A DNA stretch of 8,704 bases from CAZMVY01 sp964617875 (GTDB lineage: Bacteria > Planctomycetota > Phycisphaerae > UBA1845 > PWPN01), in contig CAZUAI010000136.1 of the NCBI GenBank assembly GCA_964617875.1, positions 1 through 8,704 on the forward strand. Reading direction: 5' to 3'. Both the position numbers and the translations under genes were made by a program. Shown here in pieces: positions 1 through 5,044 of this stretch. Within the stretch, counting starts at the first letter, position 1; every line of letters begins with the position of its first letter. The notes beneath the pieces were generated by a model. That model searched no databases and was not told the origin of the DNA. It worked only from the letters and a program-made list of their open reading frames with translations.

Positions 1-110
1 CTGGCGCTATCGCCAGCCGCTTTGACGCCGGCCGCGTGCGAAGGTTGGGTTAACAAGACCGCCCATGACAAGCCTCGTCACCCCGGCTGACACCGGTGGG
101 GCCCGTAAAG
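1..110. other. Left-edge non-coding stretch, possible gene tail
   Basis: Positions 1-16 form a perfect 6-bp hairpin (CTGGCG, loop CTAT, CGCCAG). It is not followed by a T-run, so it is not a clear terminator. One frame stays open from the edge to a TAA at 49-51 and another to a TGA at 88-90. Either could be the last codons of a gene lying mostly outside the window, but the piece is too short to recognise. I see no other supportable feature here. Confidence 0.2.
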
Positions 111-137
111 ATTGAAAAGTTTTTTCCCGGAAATCGT

Positions 138-166
138 TTGATTTCTTGGGCAGAGCATCGTATATA
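138..166 (+). promoter_or_regulatory. Sigma70-like promoter of a possible short transcript
   Basis: TTGATT (138-143) and TATATA (161-166) are separated by exactly 17 nt. A/T-rich sequence at 111-125 lies where an UP element would be. This AT-rich block stands out in a GC-rich window. Initiation would be expected near 173. No ORF with a plausible start follows. A strong hairpin begins at 200, so the transcript may be only about 65 nt long. The call rests on motif spacing alone. Confidence 0.4.
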
Positions 167-199
167 TGTTATGGAAGCTGTCGTGTCCCCTTTCAACGG

Positions 200-236
200 T
201 CCCGCGTCTCTCCCCCAGAGACGCGGGATTATTATT
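200..236 (+). terminator. Intrinsic terminator-like hairpin
   Basis: TCCCGCGTCTCT (200-211) pairs perfectly over 12 bp with AGAGACGCGGGA (217-228) around a CCCCC loop. The tail TTATTATT (229-236) makes it a + strand terminator. The opposite flank has no T-run, so it does not look bidirectional. It could end a gene located left of the window, or the short transcript predicted from the promoter at 138-166. The hairpin is certain as sequence. Its role as terminator is likely but the U-tract is interrupted. Confidence 0.6.
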
Positions 237-426
237 GGATCGCAACGTTGATATGGGCGTGTTTGTGTGAGGAAATCGGCCATCGTTCGATCGAAGCGGG
301 AGTGACGGCGGGGCAACGAACAAATGCGGCATCTTCGTTCACGCGCAGCCCGATGCGAGTCCAGCGGGCTGCCGGCCCGATCTTTGCGAAGCGGCCGCAC
401 TTGGCCGAGGGGCGTCGGGACGCCAC
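237..426. other. Intergenic stretch without a recognisable gene
   Basis: No reading frame here has a credible start and protein-like composition; the open frames run into the tRNA or through the hairpin at 200-228. Small palindromes are present: TTCGATCGAA (286-295) and GGCGTC-GG-GACGCC (411-424). The second ends 2 nt before the -35 box of the tRNA promoter and could be a control site, but nothing else supports this. Confidence 0.3.
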
Positions 427-455
427 TTGCAGCGGCGGCCCGCTTGGCGTAGAGT
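427..455 (+). promoter_or_regulatory. Promoter of tRNA-Thr
   Basis: TTGCAG (427-432) and TAGAGT (450-455) are 17 nt apart and would start transcription near 462, about 13 nt before the tRNA 5' end. The -10 matches four of six consensus bases and the -35 only three of six. The position directly ahead of a certain tRNA gene is the main support. Confidence 0.45.
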
Positions 456-474
456 ACACGCGGCTCTCAGGTTC

Positions 475-546
475 GCCGATGTAGCTCAACGGTAGAGCAC
501 GGCTTTCGTAAAGCCGGGGTTGAGGGTTCGAATCCCTCCATCGGCT
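475..546 (+). tRNA. tRNA-Thr (anticodon CGT)
   Basis: This is a complete 72-nt cloverleaf. The acceptor stem GCCGATG (475-481) pairs perfectly with CATCGGC (539-545), with T546 as discriminator. The D arm is GCTC/GAGC (484-487, 495-498). The anticodon stem is CGGCT/AGCCG (500-504, 512-516) with loop TTCGTAA and anticodon CGT at 507-509, reading the Thr codon ACG. The variable loop is GGGTT. The T arm GAGGG/CCCTC (522-526, 534-538) encloses the canonical TTCGAAT. CCA is not encoded (the next bases are TCG), so it must be added after transcription. The acceptor stem resembles that of E. coli tRNA-Thr(CGU) from memory. Confidence 0.97.
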
Positions 547-560
547 TCGGCGATCATCAA

Positions 561-623
561 ACGGGGCAAACCCACGTCCATGTGAGCCAGCCAGTCTTTC
601 TTCTGGCGAAACCCCGTCTTTCT
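561..623 (+). terminator. Possible composite terminator downstream of tRNA-Thr
   Basis: ACGGGG (561-566) can pair with CCCCGT (612-617), enclosing a second hairpin GCCAG (590-594) / CTGGC (603-607). A pyrimidine-rich CTTTCT follows at 618-623. The outer stem has a long enclosed region and the U-tract is weak. It could equally be part of the porin mRNA leader. Confidence 0.25.
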
Positions 624-626
624 GTG

Positions 627-642
627 TGACGGTTATACGTCA
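627..642. repeat. Inverted repeat TGACG-N6-CGTCA in the porin leader
   Basis: TGACG (627-631), GTTATA, CGTCA (638-642) is a dyad of the size bound by dimeric regulators. It lies about 180 nt ahead of the chosen porin start. No clear promoter hexamers are positioned around it. A related dyad with a 4-nt spacer is at 6461-6474. Operator function is speculative. Confidence 0.2.
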
Positions 643-820
643 GCGTGGTCGTATCTGCATCTGTTTCGTTGCTTTCTGCACGTTCCGTCCGGAAAGGGCG
701 ACTCTGCGGTATTGGGAACGGCACTTTGCGTCCGATACATGCGTTGATGTCGTGACGATCACGTGTGCCGAGTCGCCCGGCTTTCCGATGGCGCGGCGAG
801 TCCAGCGGGGCACGGTTTCT

Positions 821-2170
821 ATGACGTATGCCGTTCGCTTGTTGATGGTTGTGGAGCTTGGAGTCGGGATCGCCTCGTACGTTCATGCGGAAGTGCCCAA
901 GGCCGACCCCGCAGGCACGACGGAGGCGACCGCCAGCCAGCCGACGACGGCCCCGGCCGAAGAAGCCGAGGAGAAACGCCAGACGCCGTTCGACATCCTG
1001 AACAACGAGCAGCTCACCGGGGACTGGTGGGGGGGGCGAACCTGGCTGAAGAAACACGGGATCGAGTTCGGCCTCTCGCTCACGTCGATTTATCAGCAGA
1101 ATGTTCATGGCGGCCTCCAGACGCATCATGGCCACGAGATCACCGGCAGCGCCGACTACGAACTCACGCTCGATTTTGAGGCGATGGGGCTGTGGAAGGG
1201 CGGCACGCTTTACACCGGGGCGGAGAGCAGTTGGAAGGACGACATCGTCGGCAGCGACCGCGTCGGCAGCATCTTCGGCACCAATGGCGATGCGGCGGGC
1301 AATCAGGGCATCAACGTCTACGAACTCTGGTATGAGCAGAAGTTCCTGGGCGACAAGGTGCGGTTCCGCGTGGGCCGGCTTGATGTCACGCGGGATATGG
1401 ACACCAACGCCTACGCGAACGACGAGACGTCGCAGTTTCTCAACCCGGCGCTCATCAATACGGGAAACATCCCCTTCCCCGACTACGGGATGGGCGCGCA
1501 GCTCGTCGTCACGCCGGTGGAGTGGTTCTACGCCGGGGCCGTCGCGGCCGATGCCCAGGCGAATGGCCGCACCACCGGCTTCAAGACGACCTTTCACGAC
1601 GAGGACTACTTCTTCGCGGACTTCGAGTTCGGGTTGATGCCGGTCTGGAAGACGAGGTGGGGCAAGCTGCCCGGCGCGTACCGCTTCGGGCTCTGGTACG
1701 ACCCGCAGCCGAAGGCGAAGTTCTTCAACGATCTCGGCGGCCGGCGGCGCACGATTCCCATGAAGCGCGACGACCTGGGCTTCTATGTCAACCTGGACCA
1801 GATGCTGTACAAGGAACGGCCGGACGACGAGGCGGATACGCAGGGGCTCGGCCTGTTCTTCCGCTACGGCTGGGCGAACGAGAAAGTCAACGAGATCGAG
1901 CACTTCTGGAGCGTCGGCGTGCAGTACCAGGGGCTGATCCCTTCGCGCGACGGCGATGTGCTCGGCTTCGGTTTTGCCCAGGGCATCATCAGCGACCGCC
2001 TTGCCGCGCTCGAAGGCGGCAATCGCGAGTCGGTGTACGAACTCTACTACAACATCGCGGTGTTCCCGTGGCTGAACATCACGCCGGACCTCCAGTTCCT
2101 GGTGGACCCCGGCGCGTACAACGGCCGGGACGCCGTCGTCGCCGGGGTGCGGATCCAGGCGAGTTTCTGA
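821..2170 (+). CDS. OprB-family carbohydrate-selective porin
   Basis: An outer-membrane beta-barrel of the OprB family, which in other bacteria lets sugars diffuse into the periplasm; the substrate here is unknown. From ATG 821 it is 449 aa, normal for the family. Residues 1-23 are a signal peptide with Arg6, a hydrophobic stretch and cleavage after V-H-A, although Glu12 in the core is unusual. A low-complexity Ala/Thr/Pro/Glu linker follows (about 26-55). The family signature LTGDWWGGR is at 65-73, followed by alternating beta-strands rich in Gly and aromatics, and the protein ends in Phe, the usual outer-membrane insertion signal. ATG 788 would add an 11-residue basic extension and is a real alternative; neither start has a good Shine-Dalgarno sequence. 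The frame is also open further upstream, but that part does not look like protein. A small lipoprotein gene follows 42 nt downstream. Confidence 0.9.
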   Translation: MTYAVRLLMVVELGVGIASYVHAEVPKADPAGTTEATASQPTTAPAEEAEEKRQTPFDILNNEQLTGDWWGGRTWLKKHGIEFGLSLTSIYQQNVHGGLQTHHGHEITGSADYELTLDFEAMGLWKGGTLYTGAESSWKDDIVGSDRVGSIFGTNGDAAGNQGINVYELWYEQKFLGDKVRFRVGRLDVTRDMDTNAYANDETSQFLNPALINTGNIPFPDYGMGAQLVVTPVEWFYAGAVAADAQANGRTTGFKTTFHDEDYFFADFEFGLMPVWKTRWGKLPGAYRFGLWYDPQPKAKFFNDLGGRRRTIPMKRDDLGFYVNLDQMLYKERPDDEADTQGLGLFFRYGWANEKVNEIEHFWSVGVQYQGLIPSRDGDVLGFGFAQGIISDRLAALEGGNRESVYELYYNIAVFPWLNITPDLQFLVDPGAYNGRDAVVAGVRIQASF

Positions 2171-2212
2171 TGGCGGACGATGGGCCGACGTCTTCTCGGA
2201 GATCATGCGAAG

Positions 2213-2419
2213 ATGCGAAAGACACGAATCCTCAGAGCGGTTCTTGCGGCGATGGTCGCGGGCGCGATCCTGCCCTCGTGCATGACGGACGTGCGGGACG
2301 CCGCCGTGGGCGGTGCGCTGGACGCCGTCAGCGGCACGGTGAGCGATTCGCTACGGACGCTGCTCCCGGTCCCGGAGTGCCTCGGGCTCTGGTGGGCGCC
2401 CTGCACGCCGGAGGAGTAA
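2213..2419 (+). CDS. Small putative lipoprotein, unknown function
   Basis: A 68-aa product from ATG 2213. It has a basic start (MRKTR), a hydrophobic stretch, and LPSC with Cys23 as the likely lipidated residue. The mature part is only about 46 aa, has an Asp/Ala/Gly-rich segment and ends with ...PVPECLGLWWAPCTPEE, containing two further Cys and a Trp-Trp pair. ATG 2180 in the same frame would add 11 residues, but it places charged residues before the signal and is less likely. CGGAG at 2197-2201 is a distant candidate ribosome site. Only 42 nt separate it from the porin stop, so co-transcription is likely and a role alongside the porin in the outer membrane is conceivable. I do not recognise the family. 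Small lipoproteins of this style are, from memory, common in planctomycetes. Confidence 0.6.
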   Translation: MRKTRILRAVLAAMVAGAILPSCMTDVRDAAVGGALDAVSGTVSDSLRTLLPVPECLGLWWAPCTPEE

Positions 2420-2456
2420 CGCACGCGTGAACGGCGGCCGGCAACGTCCTTCGCGC

Positions 2457-2495
2457 CCCTGCCTTCCCGGGGCACGCACGCCGCCTGCGGCAGGG
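2457..2495 (+). terminator. Weak hairpin after the small lipoprotein gene
   Basis: CCCTGCC (2457-2463) can pair with GGCAGGG (2489-2495). Smaller GC-rich hairpins lie inside it, for example the self-complementary run at 2468-2471. No T-run follows; the next promoter's -35 box starts at 2500. It may slow or end transcription from the porin operon, but it is not a typical intrinsic terminator. Confidence 0.25.
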
Positions 2496-2499
2496 CCGG

Positions 2500-2528
2500 T
2501 TGATTCGGCTTGCCCTGCTGCGTATAGT
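2500..2528 (+). promoter_or_regulatory. Sigma70-like promoter of the 2573 lipoprotein gene
   Basis: TTGATT (2500-2505) and TATAGT (2523-2528) are exactly 17 nt apart, with five of six consensus bases in the -10. Transcription would begin near 2535, giving a leader of about 38 nt. That leader carries a small hairpin AGGGGT (2535-2540) / ACCCCT (2547-2552), followed by the AAGGAGG ribosome site at 2559-2565. This is among the most convincing promoters in the window. Confidence 0.6.
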
Positions 2529-2572
2529 TCGACAAGGGGTCATTCAACCCCTGATGGGAAGGAGGAAACACC

Positions 2573-3022
2573 ATGAGGTTACAGAGTCCGATAGCGTGGT
2601 TGCTGGCGTGTGCCGCCGGGGCCGTTCTGGCCGGCTGTGCCTCGCCGCAGCCCCGGGGAGAGGCGGCGGGTGACCAGATCCCGCGGGTGTCCGCCCTGTA
2701 TGCCAAGGCGACCGAGGTGCACGTTCACCGTTTCCGCAAGCCGCACATGGACCGGCAGGCCCGGATGTTGCAGTCGCTCGCGGAGGAATGCGATCGGATG
2801 ATCGCCGAGACGCAGACATGGGAAAGCTCGGCGCGGCTGACGGCCGCGGGCGACGCTGAACGCAACGCGGTTCGCGGTGATATCCAGGCGCTGCGGTCGT
2901 CGCTCGCGGGGTTGCGGGACGCGGCGCAGAGCCGCGACCTGGGCGCCGCGGGCTCAGCCCATTCGGGCGCCCTGGCCGCGTACGGCCGGATCCGCAACCG
3001 CGTCGATGTAACGCAGCCATAA
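2573..3022 (+). CDS. Putative lipoprotein, helical, unknown function
   Basis: A 149-aa protein from ATG 2573, preceded by a textbook AAGGAGG (2559-2565) with 7-nt spacing. Residues 1-21 are a lipoprotein signal peptide ending in the lipobox LAGC, with Cys22 as the lipidated residue. Residues about 38-145 are hydrophilic and rich in Ala, Arg, Glu and Asp without Gly/Pro breaks, suggesting a bundle of alpha-helices. There is a short His-containing patch (HVHRF) near residue 50. The mature protein contains a single further Cys (in EECDRM). No family is recognised. It has its own promoter and is followed by strong hairpins, so it appears to be a single-gene transcript. Its location should be the periplasmic face of the inner or outer membrane. 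Confidence 0.75.
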   Translation: MRLQSPIAWLLACAAGAVLAGCASPQPRGEAAGDQIPRVSALYAKATEVHVHRFRKPHMDRQARMLQSLAEECDRMIAETQTWESSARLTAAGDAERNAVRGDIQALRSSLAGLRDAAQSRDLGAAGSAHSGALAAYGRIRNRVDVTQP

Positions 3023-3027
3023 CACGA

Positions 3028-3110
3028 CGGCGGAAGCCCGCCGATAACTCGAAGGCTTCCCGGCCCGTTGTCGCCGTTCGTGGGAACGGCGGGCGACGGG
3101 CCGATCGTTT
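3028..3110 (+). terminator. Tandem hairpins ending the 2573 lipoprotein transcript
   Basis: The first hairpin, CGGCGG-AAGC-CCGCCG (3028-3043), starts 5 nt after the stop codon. It competes with an alternative stem GGAAGCC (3032-3038) / GGCTTCC (3054-3060). The second is long: CGGCCCGT (3061-3068) with ACGGGCCG (3096-3103), and CGCCGTTC (3072-3079) with GAACGGCG (3084-3091), loop GTGG. It is followed by ATCGTTT (3104-3110). Stem strength and position favour a terminator; the short U-tract is the weak point. Confidence 0.55.
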
Positions 3111-3133
3111 GCGCCTTGCTCCGGTCGGGTCTG

Positions 3134-3240
3134 TATCGTACGTCCCCCTTGTAGGTCGCGGCTTTTCCAGAGGCCGCGCGGAAGCCGGCCCGCGGTCCTG
3201 TAACCGCGGGCGCTGTTCGATCCCAGGGGGCGCCCGGTCC
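3134..3240 (+). promoter_or_regulatory. Structured leader of the PDZ protease gene
   Basis: A weak -10-like TATCGT is at 3134-3139 with no good -35. The following leader holds CGCGGC (3157-3162) / GCCGCG (3173-3178), and a perfect 9-bp hairpin GCCCGCGGT (3188-3196) / ACCGCGGGC (3203-3211). An alternative 7-bp stem CGGGCGC (3207-3213) / GCGCCCG (3230-3236) uses part of the same sequence and would put the likely ribosome site AGGGGG (3225-3230) in its loop, 4 nt before the GTG start. The two folds exclude each other. This could control translation, but no known riboswitch class is recognised and no fold was computed. Confidence 0.3.
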
Positions 3241-4446
3241 GTGCGATACGGGGTGTACGCAGTTTCCGTCTTCCTCCTCCTGCCGCTTGCCGTGGCGGGC
3301 ACCGGTTGTGCGCCGTCGGAACAGCCAAACGTCGATCGCGCTCAGCAGCAGTGGGACGATACGGCCCGACGCTGCCGCGGTGAACTCCTGCTCGTGAAGA
3401 CACCTCCAGACGATCACGCGCCGCAGTCCGCTGCGGCAGACCGGACCGGCGACGCCGTGCCTTCGTCCACGATCGCGGACGCCCGCCGATATACGGTGGC
3501 CGTTCGCGCAAGTGTTCGGCCCGAGCTGCCGCAACTCGCCTCGCTGCCGTCCAGCCCGCGTCTTGTGGTGCAGGCTTCCGGCCTGCAACCCGGCCTTCGT
3601 CAGGGCACGGGCGTTATCATCGACGACCGCGACGGCCGTGGCTGGATCCTGACGAACGAACACGTGGTCGGCGGCTGTGCTCGAGTCGAGATCCGCCTGG
3701 CCGACGGCGGTTGGGTGATCGCGGCCGTAGCGGGCGTCGATCCGGGCAGCGACCTAGCCATCCTTCGGATCGACCGCAAGCCGCCCGCGGCAGCGAGGTT
3801 CGGCGACGCCGCCGCCGTCCGCATCGGTGAGCCCGTGGCCGCGATCGGCTATCCCGCGGGCCGGTCGGCGGACGACGGGACCCTCGCGCTGACAGGCTCC
3901 ATCAACGCCCTCGGCCGGTCGCTGCAGGGCGCGCTCGACCCGACGCAGGAGCACTTCTACGGCAACCTGCTGGAATCCACGATTCCGATCCCGCCGGGGT
4001 GCAGCGGAGGCCCGCTGCTCGACGCCGCCGGCTGCGTCATCGGCATTAACACGGCCGTCGCCCTCGATGCGCGGACGGGGCGAAGCTTCGGCTACGCGAT
4101 TCCGATATCCGCTCGCGTGCGTGCGATTGTCGATCGCCTGTGTCGGGCGGAGCCGGTCGAGCACGGCTACATCGGCCTGCTGGTCCGGGCGGAGCGGGCC
4201 GGGCGGCCGCTTGTGGTGGAACAGGTCGTCGCGAACGGTCCGGCAAGCCGCGCGGGGATTCGCCGGGGCGACGTCATTACGCACGTCGGCGGTTCTGCCG
4301 TCGGGGCAGCCGGCGAGTTCGCCGAGCGGATTCGCGCCGCGTGTCCTGGCGAACCAATCGAGATCACCGTTCTCCGCGACAACTCGGCACACGCCGCCAC
4401 CCTCACCCCGACCACGCGCCCGCCACGCGCGCAACGCCGGGGTTGA
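3241..4446 (+). CDS. Exported trypsin-like serine protease with PDZ domain (HtrA/DegP type)
   Basis: A 401-aa envelope protease, probably handling misfolded or specific periplasmic proteins. GTG 3241 was chosen because a signal sequence starts there and AGGGGG lies 10 nt upstream; the frame is open to about 3109, but the upstream residues are not protein-like. The signal (about 1-22) ends in AGTGC, so Cys23 could be lipidated, but Gly at -3 makes the lipobox atypical. A Ser/Ala/Pro-rich linker runs to about residue 100. The protease domain (about 120-300) has a full triad: His141 in TNEHVV, Asp171 in GSDLAIL and Ser255 in GCSGGPL. The usual HtrA motif is GNSGG, so Cys254 is a substitution, and Cys146 follows the catalytic His closely. 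One PDZ domain spans about 309-380, with GIRRGDVI typical of the fold. DegP has two PDZ domains; this layout is closer to DegS or single-PDZ HtrA. The tail is Pro/Arg-rich. Confidence 0.88.
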   Translation: MRYGVYAVSVFLLLPLAVAGTGCAPSEQPNVDRAQQQWDDTARRCRGELLLVKTPPDDHAPQSAAADRTGDAVPSSTIADARRYTVAVRASVRPELPQLASLPSSPRLVVQASGLQPGLRQGTGVIIDDRDGRGWILTNEHVVGGCARVEIRLADGGWVIAAVAGVDPGSDLAILRIDRKPPAAARFGDAAAVRIGEPVAAIGYPAGRSADDGTLALTGSINALGRSLQGALDPTQEHFYGNLLESTIPIPPGCSGGPLLDAAGCVIGINTAVALDARTGRSFGYAIPISARVRAIVDRLCRAEPVEHGYIGLLVRAERAGRPLVVEQVVANGPASRAGIRRGDVITHVGGSAVGAAGEFAERIRAACPGEPIEITVLRDNSAHAATLTPTTRPPRAQRRG

Positions 4447-4471
4447 CACCCTCTCTGGAACGTCCTAAGCT
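4443..4471 (+). promoter_or_regulatory. Sigma70 promoter of the BFN-domain gene
   Basis: A perfect TTGACA (4443-4448) is followed after 17 nt by TAAGCT (4466-4471). The protease stop codon TGA (4444-4446) lies inside the -35 hexamer. Initiation near 4478 gives a leader of about 58 nt containing the stem GGCTCTC (4484-4490) / GAGGGCC (4494-4500), with one G-T pair. The 8-bp direct repeat GCCGGCAC occurs at 4473-4480 and 4498-4505. Confidence 0.6.
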
Positions 4472-4535
4472 CGCCGGCACGGAGGCTCTCGAAGAGGGCC
4501 GGCACCGTGCGCGGACCGTTCTGTGCGAGGCGCTC

Positions 4536-4943
4536 ATGGAAGTGCGGATGGAGTTGAGTCGCATCATTATCTCGGAAACGAGTGATCAGCAGATCATCGT
4601 TCTTCGGGAGCGGTCCGGCATGCGCCAGTTTCCCATTGTGATCGGGATCAACGAGGCGATGGCGATTGACCGGAGGCTCAAGGGCCTCGCGACTGCGCGG
4701 CCGCTGACGCACGAGCTGCTGGCGAGCGTCATTCAGGCGTTGCACGGCGAGTTGGAGAAGATCGTGATTCACGATCTCCGAGATCATACATTTTACGCGA
4801 AGCTGGTGATCCGGCAGGGGGGCGGGTTGCTCGAGGTCGATTCGAGGCCGTCCGATGCCATCGCGCTCGGTGTCGCTGCGGATACGCCGATCTACGTGGC
4901 CGAACATGTCCTTCGCGAGGTGACGGAGATGCCCAGCCCCTAG
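4536..4943 (+). CDS. Bifunctional nuclease (DUF151/BFN) domain protein
   Basis: A 135-aa single-domain protein matching the BFN/DUF151 family over its whole length. The family is conserved in planctomycetes, actinobacteria, Thermotoga and plants; some members are reported to have DNase and RNase activity, but the physiological role is poorly known. Visible hallmarks are an N-terminal beta-hairpin with LRERSGMRQFPIVIG (about 23-37), RPLTHELL (55-62), VIHDLRDHTFYAKL (77-90) and the most conserved block VDSRPSDAIAL (101-111). ATG 4536 was chosen because GAGG lies 5 nt upstream; ATG 4548 is an alternative. The frame is open further upstream only as a shadow of the protease gene. It likely has its own promoter. 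The protein is cytoplasmic, with no signal or membrane segment. Confidence 0.88.
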   Translation: MEVRMELSRIIISETSDQQIIVLRERSGMRQFPIVIGINEAMAIDRRLKGLATARPLTHELLASVIQALHGELEKIVIHDLRDHTFYAKLVIRQGGGLLEVDSRPSDAIALGVAADTPIYVAEHVLREVTEMPSP

Positions 4944-4952
4944 CGGGGGTGG

Positions 4953-4980
4953 TTGTCGTCGCCGCCGGGCGCGGTACACT
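4953..4980 (+). promoter_or_regulatory. Candidate promoter of the GHMP kinase gene
   Basis: TTGTCG (4953-4958) and TACACT (4975-4980) are separated by 16 nt, each matching four of six consensus bases. Initiation near 4987 would give a leader of about 58 nt. It begins only 10 nt after the BFN stop codon, so read-through from that gene is also possible. Confidence 0.35.
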
Positions 4981-5044
4981 GCGGGCCGGTACGATCGCGA
5001 GTTCGAGACAGGCACGGGAACCCGTTTTTGATACGATCCTGCAA

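Noticed and set aside
146..484. Open + strand frame across the hairpin and into the tRNA
   Set aside because: It starts at a TTG without ribosome site, reads through the 12-bp terminator-like hairpin and stops inside the tRNA.
355..809. 14-nt direct repeat GCGAGTCCAGCGGG at 355-368 and 796-809, flanking the tRNA
   Set aside because: It could suggest attachment sites, but no integrase or foreign DNA lies between the copies, neither copy overlaps the tRNA 3' end, and one such repeat in a GC-rich window may arise by chance.
557..2206. 549-codon open frame on the minus strand opposite the porin
   Set aside because: Same GC-rich shadow effect; the + strand frame has a signal peptide, OprB signature and terminal Phe. 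The minus-strand product is Arg/Val/Glu-rich and would run through the porin promoter region.
3151..3240. tRNA-like or cobalamin-riboswitch-like look of the protease leader
   Set aside because: It contains CTGTAAC and GTTCGATCC, which recall anticodon and T loops, but the T stem does not pair, position 33 is wrong for the paired anticodon stem, and no acceptor stem forms. The conserved cobalamin boxes are not present.
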